From Verrucomicrobiaceae bacterium (GTDB lineage: Bacteria > Verrucomicrobiota > Verrucomicrobiia > Verrucomicrobiales > Verrucomicrobiaceae), in NCBI GenBank assembly GCA_016795375.1, contig JAEUHJ010000153.1, forward strand, positions 1-64,000: 64,000 nt of DNA. The letters are read 5' to 3'. Below the pieces are notes generated by a model. It worked only from the letters and a program-made list of their open reading frames with translations. It was not told the origin of the DNA and did no database searches. Positions 27,730 to 36,553 of this stretch are shown piece after piece. The translations under genes were made by a program, and so were the position numbers. Position 1 is the first letter of the stretch. Each line of letters opens with the position of its first letter.

Positions 27730-29015
27730 GGCGGGGGAAGAAAACAGGACAGCAGGCCTGCGCGCAGCGCGCCAAACGCCAGCCCGAGCATTCCGCCGAC
27801 GCCCAACGCGCCCGCGAGGGCGATCAGTTTCGTGGTTTGATACGGGCCCTGGGGAAGATCAGGCGGGTCAAGCAGCCGCAATGACTGCGGCTGCATCTGC
27901 AAGGTGACGGCTAGCTGGTTGCGCCGGCTGAGAAGCTGCTGATAAACGGCCTGGAGGGAGGTGTTGGCAAACACGAGGGCGTTGTTGACCGGATCACGGT
28001 CCAAGGTGGTGAAAGTCTGTGTTTTGAGCGCCTGGAGGTTTTTTTCGAGCAGTTCGCGAGACGCCTGCAAGCCGGAGAAGTTGGTCTCGGCCTGATGGGC
28101 CAGCTCACGCAGGCCCTGGACGAGCTGGCGCTTGGTCTCGGTCACCGCAGCCTGGGCCTCCACCACCTTCGGGTGAGTGACGCCGTAGCGGCTGCTCAAG
28201 GATGCCAGATCCTCCATTCTGGCCGCCAGTTGCCGCTTCAAATCCGCGAAAGTCTGGCTGCCCTCGCCGAAATCCTGGAACTTCTCCGCGGAAGTTCTGC
28301 CGCTTTCGATTTCGGAGACGGCGCTGTTGAGTTTTGCCAGGCGTATGCGCGCCGCCTCCGTGGCCGCGACGAGTTGTGCGATGTTGCCCTCGATGGTCAC
28401 CTGGCCGCTGCCGGAGATGCTGCGGTCCTGCGTGTCGGACTTGCCCACGGCGTTGGCGGCTATCTGCTGGTAGGTGTCCTTGATGCTTTTCTGGATCTGG
28501 CCGAGCTGCCGGTCGATGCCCTCGACCAGCGGCTTCATCACCAGGTGGAAATTCTCCTTTTCCTGCTCCAGGCGTTTGTCCACCACGGACTGGAGGAGAC
28601 GGCGCGCCGTCTCCGGTTTGTCAGCGTCTGCGGAGACATATATGAGCGCCACGTCGGCAGATTTGGCCGAGATGCTTTTGCGCACTCCCTCGGCGGTGAA
28701 GGGCGCGCCAAGCTGCTCCGCCACGCGGGCCGCGAGCAGGCTGCTCTTGAAACTGGCCACTGTGGCGACCGAGCGGTATGGCAGCGCACCCGCGTTTTCC
28801 TGCATCTCCGCCACGCCTTCCGTGCGGAATTCACGCGAGGTGACCTCGAAGGTGGCGTTGGAGCGGTACTTCACCGGCAGCATGACCCAGGTGCCCGCGC
28901 CCGCGCCGCCTCCGAGCATGGTGAAGATCAAAATCGGGAGCATCATTTTCCCCCAAGCGATGGCAGGACGCTGGCCGGACGTGGCCGGAGTGGTTGATTC
29001 AGGAGTATTTTTCAC
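27726..29015 (-). CDS. Wzz/GumC-like chain-length protein, first of three
   Basis: 429 residues. Membrane helix at about 24-45, then PVKYRSNATFEVTS, the beginning of a Wzz-type periplasmic domain. Coiled-coil regions lie at about 150-345 (RYGVTHPKVVEAQAAV is a GumC-like motif). LRLLDPPDLPQGPYQTTK precedes the second helix (about 395-420), as in GumC/Wzc. It lacks a cytoplasmic Tyr kinase. It overlaps the upstream polymerase gene by 17 bases and the next Wzz-like gene by 4. Confidence 0.82.
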   Translation of the reverse strand: MKNTPESTTPATSGQRPAIAWGKMMLPILIFTMLGGGAGAGTWVMLPVKYRSNATFEVTSREFRTEGVAEMQENAGALPYRSVATVASFKSSLLAARVAEQLGAPFTAEGVRKSISAKSADVALIYVSADADKPETARRLLQSVVDKRLEQEKENFHLVMKPLVEGIDRQLGQIQKSIKDTYQQIAANAVGKSDTQDRSISGSGQVTIEGNIAQLVAATEAARIRLAKLNSAVSEIESGRTSAEKFQDFGEGSQTFADLKRQLAARMEDLASLSSRYGVTHPKVVEAQAAVTETKRQLVQGLRELAHQAETNFSGLQASRELLEKNLQALKTQTFTTLDRDPVNNALVFANTSLQAVYQQLLSRRNQLAVTLQMQPQSLRLLDPPDLPQGPYQTTKLIALAGALGVGGMLGLAFGALRAGLLSCFLPPP

Positions 29016-30321
29016 AGGCGTGATTCCGGTTTGTCAGGAGATTGCCGCACCAGATCAACTGGATGAGCCAGAGACGCTCGACCGGATTGATGAGGAGCGA
29101 CTCGTTGCAGGCGGAAAGGAGGATGAAAAACACGGTGAGGAGCGGCCAGCACGCGGCCCAGGTGGCGGCATGAGACACCTGCTGCAAAGCACGTTTGACG
29201 GCGGTGAGGAGCATGCCCGCGAACAATATCATGCCGGTGATGCCCAGGCCGAGCATCAACTCGATGTAGCCGTTGTGCGCATGCGGCGTGCGCCAGTTCG
29301 TGGACTGCCACACCCAGCCCACCGGTCCGGGATAAACCCAGAACGCATGGTGGCCGTAGCCCAGCATCGGCTGCTGCGAGATGGCGTCGAAGCAGATTCG
29401 CCAGATGAAATCACGGCCGGTGATGGAGAGGTTTTTGCCGATTGAATGCGCGGCCGCCTCCGCCATGTCAGTGATGGCGAACAACAGGCTCCCAAAAGCC
29501 GCCTCGCAACCGATGCCGACGCCCGCCAGCAGCAGCAGCACGGCCGCGATCCCCCGGAAAACACGCGGCTGCCTTTGCAGCAGCCAAAGCACCGGCAGGA
29601 CAGTGAGCAGCAGGAGGACGAGCACCAGCGCGGTTTTGGATTGTGACTTCATCACCAGCAGCACACTGAGCGCCACCAGCGCCGCTCCTGCGAGGGGATT
29701 GCGCCCGTGCAACACGCTCACAATCCCGCAGACGGCCGCAAAGGACATGGTGCGGCCCAGGACGTTCTTGTGAATGAACAGGCCGCGCCACGCACCCGGG
29801 AACTCCACCGACATCACACCGATTCCCGGCAACACCACGCACACCAGCAGGCTGCCGGCCGCCACGACGAGCAGCGCGTAAGTGAATGCCTTCAACTGCC
29901 GCTCCACATCCAGATGAACGACGGCCGCAAAGGCGCAGGCGCAGGTGACGGCCAGATTCACGGCTTCCATCAGCGAGGTCTCAGGGGAGACGCTCCAGAG
30001 GCAGGACAGCAGTGACAGCAGGCAGAAGGCGACCATCACCTTGTTCTGTCCCAGCACACGGCGGAATCCCGGCAGATCGCGGCACACCAGCAGCAGTACC
30101 AGCGGCAGCATGCAAATCAACGGAGCCTTGTTTTTCAGCACCCAGACAGCCGAGTAGCTGATCGGATTCACATTCTGCAGGATTCCGGAGAAGAACACAT
30201 AGCCAAGGGTGAAGAGTGCCAGCAGCCACGCGGGCGCCTGGCGCGACACGCGTGACGCCGACGACGTGTCAGCACACGAAACGCACGGCGGAGATTCTGC
30301 CAGACTCACGCTTGCCATCAT
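28999..30321 (-). CDS. O-antigen ligase/polymerase family membrane protein (Wzy-like)
   Basis: 440 residues from the ATG at 30321 (MMASVSLAESPP); an upstream in-frame ATG at 30378 is possible but adds unlikely sequence. About ten hydrophobic segments. The Wzy/WaaL-type loop contains PGAWRGLFIHKNVLGR and GYGHHAFW, then PHAHNGYIELMLGLGITG, the H-N-G-x-x-E motif. It would polymerise or ligate glycan units in the periplasm. It is the first gene of an overlapping operon with three Wzz-like genes, which fits polymerase plus chain-length control. Divergent from a GT2 glycosyltransferase. Confidence 0.85.
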   Translation of the reverse strand: MMASVSLAESPPCVSCADTSSASRVSRQAPAWLLALFTLGYVFFSGILQNVNPISYSAVWVLKNKAPLICMLPLVLLLVCRDLPGFRRVLGQNKVMVAFCLLSLLSCLWSVSPETSLMEAVNLAVTCACAFAAVVHLDVERQLKAFTYALLVVAAGSLLVCVVLPGIGVMSVEFPGAWRGLFIHKNVLGRTMSFAAVCGIVSVLHGRNPLAGAALVALSVLLVMKSQSKTALVLVLLLLTVLPVLWLLQRQPRVFRGIAAVLLLLAGVGIGCEAAFGSLLFAITDMAEAAAHSIGKNLSITGRDFIWRICFDAISQQPMLGYGHHAFWVYPGPVGWVWQSTNWRTPHAHNGYIELMLGLGITGMILFAGMLLTAVKRALQQVSHAATWAACWPLLTVFFILLSACNESLLINPVERLWLIQLIWCGNLLTNRNHACEKYS

Positions 30322-30479
30322 CGGCGTGGATCGTAGGAGGCCGCCGTCTTTTAGGCAATGAAAATCGCAGGGTGGCATCCGCGACGGGCGGTCAGGAGCC
30401 TCCTGTGTTGACGAAAAGCCTGCTTTTGCGCATGCTTGCCCTGAATATCGCAGGCTCGCGTTTCAACCGCCATCTCATC

Positions 30480-31406
30480 ATGGACAACACGCCCGTCACC
30501 GTCATCATCCCCTGCTACAACATGGAGCGCTATCTGGCGCGGACGCTGGACTCGGTCATCGGGCAGACTTGCAATAACCTTGAGATTCTCGTCGTGGACG
30601 ACGGCTCGAAAGACGGCACGGCGGGCATCGCTCGCGAGTATGAGAAGCGTGATCCGCGGGTGCGGCTGCTCACCCAGACGAACAAGGGAGCCTCCGCGGC
30701 GCGCAACCTCGGTCTCGACAATGCCTGCGGCAAATACATCGCCTTCACCGACGGCGATGACTGGTGGGCCCCGACAAAAATCGAGAAACACGTCGCCCAC
30801 CTGGAACGTGATCCGACCGTCGGCTGCAGCTACTCCGCCACGCAGTTCGTCACGCTCGACGGCAAGCTGCTGCACTGCCGCTTTCCGAAGACGAAAAACC
30901 TCAGCGACTACTACCTCTACTGCCGCAATCCCATCACCAACGGCTCCACACCCGTTTTCCGGCGCGAGGTCTTCGACGAGCACCGATTTGACGAGAACAA
31001 GCCGCGCAACAACGACGTGGACTGCTGGCTGCGCATCTGCTTCACCCCGCCGCGGAGGTGGAAGCTGGAGGGCATCAACGAGGCGTTGACGTTTTACCGT
31101 GTCACACCTGGCAGCCTCTCCGACAAGCTGGACAAGCATTACGACGCCTGCCTGCACACCTGGCAGAAGTCGCATCAATACGCGCCCGACATCGCGAAGA
31201 AATTCGCGAAGCTGGCGGAGGCATTCCAGCTTCGCAACTACGCCCGCCGCGCATGGTCCATGCGCCAGGGTGCCGGGTGCCGTCGCTTCATGTGGCAGGC
31301 CATGAAGGCGGACATGCGCATGTTCTGGTACGAGCCGGTGATGAGCGGCGTCACACTTGCCGCCGTGGTACTGTCACCGCTGGTCCCTGGAATGAAAAAC
31401 TCATGA
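30480..31406 (+). CDS. Family 2 glycosyltransferase
   Basis: 308 residues from the ATG at 30480 (MDNTPVTVIIPCYN); an upstream ATG at 30432 would add 16. GT-A fold motifs: PCYNMERYLARTLDSV, VVDDGSKDGT, NKGASAARNLGL and the metal-binding TDGDDWW (D-x-D region, about 95). EVD/W in the acceptor part reads NNDVDCWLRI. It transfers a nucleotide sugar, target unknown. It overlaps the WecG-type gene by ATGA and is divergent from the polymerase operon. Confidence 0.9.
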   Translation: MDNTPVTVIIPCYNMERYLARTLDSVIGQTCNNLEILVVDDGSKDGTAGIAREYEKRDPRVRLLTQTNKGASAARNLGLDNACGKYIAFTDGDDWWAPTKIEKHVAHLERDPTVGCSYSATQFVTLDGKLLHCRFPKTKNLSDYYLYCRNPITNGSTPVFRREVFDEHRFDENKPRNNDVDCWLRICFTPPRRWKLEGINEALTFYRVTPGSLSDKLDKHYDACLHTWQKSHQYAPDIAKKFAKLAEAFQLRNYARRAWSMRQGAGCRRFMWQAMKADMRMFWYEPVMSGVTLAAVVLSPLVPGMKNS

Positions 31407-32161
31407 GACACCGCCTCCCCGTCATCCCCATCCTCGACATCCCGGTGGTCCGCGCCTCCGAGGCTGAGGCGATGGCGGAAATCGCCCGGCTGGCGGAAGA
31501 TGCGCCTTCCGCGCTGCTTGTGTATGTGAATGCCCACACGCTGGAGCTTTCCGCACGGGATGCGGAACTGCGACGGCTGCTGCAAGAGGACGCGGCGATG
31601 GTGATGAATGACGGCATCGGCGTCTCCATCGCGGCGAAAATCACCGGTGGAGGTGTCTTCCCCGCCAACCTGAACGGCACGGACCTGACGCCGAAGATTC
31701 TCGAGCTGGCCGCCGCGAAGGGCTGGCGCGTGTTTCTCTTGGGCGCGGCTCCAGGCGTGGCGGAGAAGGCGGCGGCGAAGTTTGCCGCGACAGTAGCCGG
31801 ACTGGTGATGGCGGGCACGCACGACGGATTCTTCACCGCGGAGCAGGAACCCGGCATCATCCGGCAGATTCGCGACGCGGGGACGGACGTGCTCCTCGTC
31901 GGCATGGGCAATCCGAGGCAGGAGAAGTGGCTGGCGCGGCATCTCGCCGCCACGGGCGCGAAAATCGGCGTCGGTGTCGGGGCATTCCTGGACTTCTCCG
32001 CCGATGTGTTTCCACGAGCACCGGTTTGGATGCAGATGATCAAGCTCGAATGGCTCTACCGCATGTCCCGCGAGCCACGGCGTCTGTGGAAGCGTTATCT
32101 GCTCGGTGGTCCGGTGTTTCTGGCCCGCGTGGCTTTGTCCGCTCTTGGAAAAAAGAAGTGA
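31403..32161 (+). CDS. WecG/TagA/CpsF family glycosyltransferase (GT26)
   Basis: 252 residues. Family motifs: VYVNAHTLELSARD, MNDGIGVSIAAKI, LNGTDLTP, VFLLGAAPGVAEKAA, GTHDGFF, VGMGNPRQEKW and GVGAFLDFSADVFPRAP, plus the C-terminal basic EWLYRMSREPRRLWKRY that binds the membrane. These enzymes add a ManNAc-type sugar (or related) to an undecaprenyl-linked acceptor at the cytoplasmic membrane. Paired with the upstream GT2 by a 4-base overlap. Confidence 0.93.
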   Translation: MRHRLPVIPILDIPVVRASEAEAMAEIARLAEDAPSALLVYVNAHTLELSARDAELRRLLQEDAAMVMNDGIGVSIAAKITGGGVFPANLNGTDLTPKILELAAAKGWRVFLLGAAPGVAEKAAAKFAATVAGLVMAGTHDGFFTAEQEPGIIRQIRDAGTDVLLVGMGNPRQEKWLARHLAATGAKIGVGVGAFLDFSADVFPRAPVWMQMIKLEWLYRMSREPRRLWKRYLLGGPVFLARVALSALGKKK

Positions 32162-32168
32162 GCTCGGA

Positions 32169-32192
32169 CGCGCCCCCCCCTGGGCGGGCGCG
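32169..32192. terminator. GC-rich stem-loop between convergent genes
   Basis: CGCGCCCCCCCC pairs with TGGGCGGGCGCG with one mismatch, 8 bases after the WecG-type stop and 31 before the yqgE stop. No T-run follows, so intrinsic termination is uncertain. Confidence 0.35.
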
Positions 32193-32222
32193 ACATCTCC
32201 GTTCGCCCGGCGATCCGTCGCT

Positions 32223-32786
32223 TCAATTCAATCCCACGTCCTCGGGCATCTTCGCCATCACCTTGTACACCGGCCCCATGTCCTCCAGGAGCGCGCCCCA
32301 CATCTGCGCGGGTTTTTCCACGGTGAGCACGAGCGGATGCGCGCTGGCGGGGATCCATGAGCGCGTCACCAGCTCATTCTCGAGCTGACCGCCGCTCCAG
32401 CCGGAGTAGCCGACGAAGCCGCGCACGTCATGCCCCAGGCTCAGCGCGTGCAGCGCGTCGGCCACGGAGAGGTGTGTCTGGCAGCGCAGGGTGCGGCGCT
32501 TCTTGTTCCAGTTCAACGCGGCGAAGGCCAGCTTGTCCGTGGCCACCGGGCCGCCGATGAAAACCGGCACGTCGCCGAGCGAGCCGAGATCCTGGTCAGG
32601 CAGCAGATCGGACACGCGCTGTTCCAGCGGGCGGTTCAGAATGTAGCCGAACGCGCCGTCCTTCGCGTTGTGCGCGGCCATGAAGATCACCGACCGCGAA
32701 AAATTCGGGTCGCGCATCGCCGGGGAGGCCAGCAGAAGGCTCCCGCTGAGGGAGGATGAGGAATCGGGATTCTTGTCTGACGGCAT
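32223..32786 (-). CDS. yqgE: YqgE/AlgH family protein
   Basis: 187 residues. GSLLLASPAMRDPNFSRSVIF, GAFGYILNRPL, VFIGGPV and GYSGWSGGQLENEL are the family signature (DUF179). The family is conserved but has no proven enzymatic role; AlgH was named for an effect on alginate expression. It is monocistronic here, separated from the upstream oxidoreductase by an intrinsic terminator-like structure. Confidence 0.95.
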   Translation of the reverse strand: MPSDKNPDSSSSLSGSLLLASPAMRDPNFSRSVIFMAAHNAKDGAFGYILNRPLEQRVSDLLPDQDLGSLGDVPVFIGGPVATDKLAFAALNWNKKRRTLRCQTHLSVADALHALSLGHDVRGFVGYSGWSGGQLENELVTRSWIPASAHPLVLTVEKPAQMWGALLEDMGPVYKVMAKMPEDVGLN

Positions 32787-32833
32787 GACAGTGATCTGAC
32801 GCCAAAACTACGCCAGCCGATCAATCACGCATC

Positions 32834-32878
32834 GAAAAAATACGCGCCGGTTTTTCCAGCCTGGCGCGCAGATTTTTT
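32834..32878. terminator. Bidirectional intrinsic terminator-like hairpin
   Basis: Stem CGCGCC (32843-32848) with GGCGCG (32863-32868), flanked by an A-run (32835-32840) on the left and a T-run (32873-32878) on the right. On the - strand the stem is followed by TATTTTTT, right after the Gfo/Idh oxidoreductase stop (32901). It probably ends that transcript before yqgE. Confidence 0.65.
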
Positions 32879-32900
32879 GAAAAAGCGGATGACGGTCGTC

Positions 32901-34262
32901 TTACGCCGCCGCCACCTCGAAGCCTTTGCGATACGTCTTGGTCAGCAGCTTGTCCGCTTCGGGCGCGTTCGTGAAGCGCAGGTTCGCCGCGTCCCACTCC
33001 AGCACCTTGTCCGCCTCCTCCATGCGTCCGGTGACCGGGTCGATCTTCGGAATGGCGAGGCGCGTGGCCACGTTGCCGAGCTGCACCGTCTCTGCCAACG
33101 GCCCGGCATAGTGGAAGCCGTCGCTGGTCTTTTTCCCGGAGAAACAGGCATCCACCCAGGTGTGCCAGTGGTTGCGGCCTTCCTCCTTCGGATATTTGAA
33201 GCCGGTGAACTTGTCCAGCGGGTACAAGCGCGGCCCGGCCACATGCGCGAGCACCATCGTGCCGCCCTCGCCGATGAAAATGGAGCCGCTGCCCGGCAGG
33301 TCGATGTCGCCGGGCATCTGCGCGAGCTTGTGGCTCGGCTTCAGGCCGCCGTCCATCCACGTCAGCTTCATCGTCTTGCCAGCGGTGTATTGCGTGCCGG
33401 GGAAAACGTAGTGGATGGTCTCGTGTGTCGGCCAGATTTGATTGTTGATGCCGCTGTTCTTCGCCACCACGCTGACCGGCGCTGTCAGGTCCAGCGCGGT
33501 GAAGACCGGATCCATGATGTGGCAGCCGAAATCGCCCAGCCCGCCGCCGCCGAAGTCCTGCCAGTCACGCCAGATGAACGGATGATAGGCGTGCGCGTAC
33601 TCGCGCATCGGCGCCGCGCCGATCCAGAGATCCCAGTTCAAATTCGCCGGCACGGGGGCGGGCGGCGGTGGATTGAACAGGCGCGTGCGCTCATTGCCCG
33701 TCACACCGACCCACGAATAGACCTCCTTGATCTTGCCGATCGCGCCTTCTTTGATCAGGCGCGTGCCCATGCGGTACTCGATGGCGGAGTGGATCTGGTT
33801 CCCCATCTGGGTGACGACGCCCTTTTTCTCCGCCCAGAGGCGCATCTGCCGCGCCTCCCACACCGTGTGTGCCAGCGGCTTCTGGCAATAGACGTGCTTG
33901 CCACGCTGCATCGCGGCGACGGCCACCGGCGCGTGCATGTGGTCGGGGATGCCCACGGTCACCGCGTCGAGTCCGTCTCCCAGCGTGTTGAACATCTCGC
34001 GGTAGTCGGCGAAATGCCGCACGCCTGGGAATTCCTTGTCCGCCTTGTCGAAACGGTTCGCGTCCACATCACAGAAGCCGACGAATTTCACCGCCGCATG
34101 TGATCCCACATTGTGCAGGTCGCTGTATCCCATGCCGTTCACGCCCACGCAGGCCACCTGCAGCTTGCTGTTGAGGTTCTGGCCGCGCACCAGCGCCGGA
34201 AAGGCGGCGGCGGCGGAGACGAGCGTGGAGTTCTTCAGGAAGGAGCGGCGTGAGGCAGTCAT
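32901..34262 (-). CDS. Tat-exported Gfo/Idh/MocA family oxidoreductase
   Basis: 453 residues from the ATG at 34262. Twin-arginine signal (ASRRSFLKNSTLVSAAAAFPAL). The Rossmann domain starts QVACVGVNGMGYSD; the dinucleotide-region motif GKHVYCQKPLAHTVWEAR contains the family EKP-like triad as QKP. The C-terminal domain has GCHIMDPVFTALDL, typical for the family (substrate His). Planctomycetes and Verrucomicrobia carry many such secreted dehydrogenase-like proteins, thought to act on sugars or inositols; the substrate is unknown here. NAD(P) would be carried out with the folded protein by Tat. Confidence 0.92.
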   Translation of the reverse strand: MTASRRSFLKNSTLVSAAAAFPALVRGQNLNSKLQVACVGVNGMGYSDLHNVGSHAAVKFVGFCDVDANRFDKADKEFPGVRHFADYREMFNTLGDGLDAVTVGIPDHMHAPVAVAAMQRGKHVYCQKPLAHTVWEARQMRLWAEKKGVVTQMGNQIHSAIEYRMGTRLIKEGAIGKIKEVYSWVGVTGNERTRLFNPPPPAPVPANLNWDLWIGAAPMREYAHAYHPFIWRDWQDFGGGGLGDFGCHIMDPVFTALDLTAPVSVVAKNSGINNQIWPTHETIHYVFPGTQYTAGKTMKLTWMDGGLKPSHKLAQMPGDIDLPGSGSIFIGEGGTMVLAHVAGPRLYPLDKFTGFKYPKEEGRNHWHTWVDACFSGKKTSDGFHYAGPLAETVQLGNVATRLAIPKIDPVTGRMEEADKVLEWDAANLRFTNAPEADKLLTKTYRKGFEVAAA

Positions 34263-34314
34263 GATATGGTGGTTTGAGGGAGTCAAATCCTACGCTCCTC
34301 CGGGCGTCATTTGA

Positions 34315-36474
34315 TCACAGCATCCCGCCCAAACCTGTGAATCGCTTCCGGCTCTCCTGCTTGCTCACGGCCAGCGAAAGCGCCCGTTCATCGCCCACCA
34401 GCACGCACAGCTTCTTCGCACGCGTGATCGCGGTGTAGATCAGGCTGCGCTCCAGCAGCATGTAATGCTGCGTGCTCACGGGGATGATGACGCAGGGGAA
34501 CTCGCTGCCCTGGCTTTTGTGAATGGTGAGGGCGTAGGCCGGCTGCAGCTCATCCAGCTCGCCGGGCTCGTATTCAACAAGCCGATCCGCATCGTAGCGC
34601 ACATGGATTTTGACCGGATCGGCGTCGATGGCGACGATGTGGCCGATGTCGCCGTTGAAGACCTCCTTGTCATAGTTGTTGTGCGTCTGGATGACCTTGT
34701 CACCTACGCGGAAGGTCGTGTTGAAACGTTCAATCTCGAATTTCACCTCGTTCGGCGGATTCAGCGCGAGCTGGAGCGAGTGATTGAGCGACGCCGTGCC
34801 CAGCAGGTTGCGATTCATCGGCGTGAGCACCTGGATGTCGGTGATGGGGTCGAAGCCATACTTCGCCGGCAGCCGCGTGTGCGCGAGCTGCACGATCAAA
34901 TCGCGAATCTCATCCGGCTCGCTCGCTTCGAGGAAAAAGAAGTCGCTGCGGCTGAATGGCTTCAAATCCGGCACTTGACCGCGATTGATCGCGTGCGCGC
35001 TGGTGATGATGCGGCTGCTGGCGGCCTGACGGAAGATTTCCGTGAGCTTCACGCACGGGACGGAACCGCCCACGATCAAATCATGCAGCACCATGCCGGG
35101 GCCGACGGATGGCAACTGATCGGCATCGCCCACGATCAGCAGATGCGCGCCTTCGGGCAATGCGGAGAGGAATTGCGCCATCAGCGGCGCGTCGATCATC
35201 GAAGCCTCGTCGATGACGAACAAATCGCCGACGAGCGGCTTGCCGCGATGCCGTCCCCACTGGCCTTCGCCCTGGTATTCGAGCAGGCGGTGCAGCGTTT
35301 TGGCCTCCAGCCCGGTGCTTTCGCTCAAACGCTTCGCCGCGCGGCCCGTGGGCGCCGCGAGCACGAGCTTGACCTGCTTACTTTGCAAAATGAGCAGGAT
35401 GCCGCGCAGAATCGTCGTCTTGCCGACACCGGGGCCGCCCGTGATGATGAGCATGCGATGCCGCAGCGCCTCGCGCACGGCCCGCTGCTGGCTTTCGGCC
35501 AGTTCCTTGCCCGTTTTCTTCATCACCCACGCCAGGGCGGCGGCCTCATCAATGGCCGGATACGCGGAAGGCAATGAGGCCGTTGATTTCACATTCGCGG
35601 CGATGCTCCGCTCCGCGGCGCGCAAACGAGGAAGATACAAAAACTCCCCGACGCGCTCGATCTGCTCCGTCGTGATGAGTTCTTCGACCTGTGGAGCGAT
35701 CAATGTCTCCACGCCGAGCAGTTCGACCGCTTTCCCGATCACTTCGGCCTCTGGAAAACAGCAGTGGCCGCTCTGCGCGGCAGTTTCCAGCACATGCAAA
35801 ATGCCAGCACGAATGCGCTCCGGCGCGTCGTTGGGCACGCCAAGTTGATAAGCGATGTCATCCGCCGTTTTGAAGCCGATGCCACGGATGTCCTGTGCCA
35901 GACGATACGGATTCTCCTTCAACACCGTCTGCGCTTCCTCGCCATACGTCTTGTAGATGCGCAAAGCCCGCGAAGAGCTGATGCCGTGCTGATGCAGGAA
36001 CAGCATGATGCCGTGGATCGACTTCTGCTTCATCCACGACTCGCGGATCTCGATGCGGCGTTTTTTGCCCACGCCCTCGACGTCCTCCAGCTTCTTCGAT
36101 TCGTTCTCGATGATGTCGAACACCTTCGGCCCGAACTTTTCCACGATGCGCTTCGCGTACTTCGGACCGATGCCCTCGATCAATCCGCTGCCGAGGTAAC
36201 GTTCGATGCCGTTGAGCGAATCCGGCCTGCGCAGCTTCAACTCATCCGCCTTGAACTGCGGTCCGAAGTCGCGGTTCGGCTCCCACATGCCGCGCGCCTC
36301 GAATTCCTCCCCTGCCACCACACGCGGCGCCTTGCCGACCAGGCCCGCCGTCCCGTTTTTGCCTTCCGGCAGGACTTTGAGGATGCAGTAGCCGTTGTCC
36401 TCGTTGTGAAACACCACGCGCTCCACAAGTCCGCGCAGGACTTCAGTTCGGGCGTTTTTCCGGGGCGGTGGCAT
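34315..36474 (-). CDS. recD2: RecD2-type ATP-dependent DNA helicase (SF1B)
   Basis: 719 residues, the RecD2 length class (no RecB/RecC needed). The N-terminal extension has an OB-like domain (VVFHNEDNGYCILKV) and helix-hairpin-helix repeats (GSGLIEGIGPKYAKRIV; DVEGVGKKRR; IRGIGFKTADDIA). Core helicase: Walker A TGGPGVGKTT (about 345), Walker B FVIDEASMID, motif III VGDADQLPSVGPG, motif VI YTAITRAKKL. It unwinds DNA 5'-3'. It is 52 bases upstream of the Gfo/Idh gene on the same strand and divergent from the esterase gene. Confidence 0.95.
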   Translation of the reverse strand: MPPPRKNARTEVLRGLVERVVFHNEDNGYCILKVLPEGKNGTAGLVGKAPRVVAGEEFEARGMWEPNRDFGPQFKADELKLRRPDSLNGIERYLGSGLIEGIGPKYAKRIVEKFGPKVFDIIENESKKLEDVEGVGKKRRIEIRESWMKQKSIHGIMLFLHQHGISSSRALRIYKTYGEEAQTVLKENPYRLAQDIRGIGFKTADDIAYQLGVPNDAPERIRAGILHVLETAAQSGHCCFPEAEVIGKAVELLGVETLIAPQVEELITTEQIERVGEFLYLPRLRAAERSIAANVKSTASLPSAYPAIDEAAALAWVMKKTGKELAESQQRAVREALRHRMLIITGGPGVGKTTILRGILLILQSKQVKLVLAAPTGRAAKRLSESTGLEAKTLHRLLEYQGEGQWGRHRGKPLVGDLFVIDEASMIDAPLMAQFLSALPEGAHLLIVGDADQLPSVGPGMVLHDLIVGGSVPCVKLTEIFRQAASSRIITSAHAINRGQVPDLKPFSRSDFFFLEASEPDEIRDLIVQLAHTRLPAKYGFDPITDIQVLTPMNRNLLGTASLNHSLQLALNPPNEVKFEIERFNTTFRVGDKVIQTHNNYDKEVFNGDIGHIVAIDADPVKIHVRYDADRLVEYEPGELDELQPAYALTIHKSQGSEFPCVIIPVSTQHYMLLERSLIYTAITRAKKLCVLVGDERALSLAVSKQESRKRFTGLGGML

Positions 36475-36553
36475 GGAGCCAGGCTAGCCGAGTGTCCGGC
36501 GCTTTGAAAGGCGTGGTTGCGGAGCTGCGATTGACCGGCTTCTCTTGCAAGTC

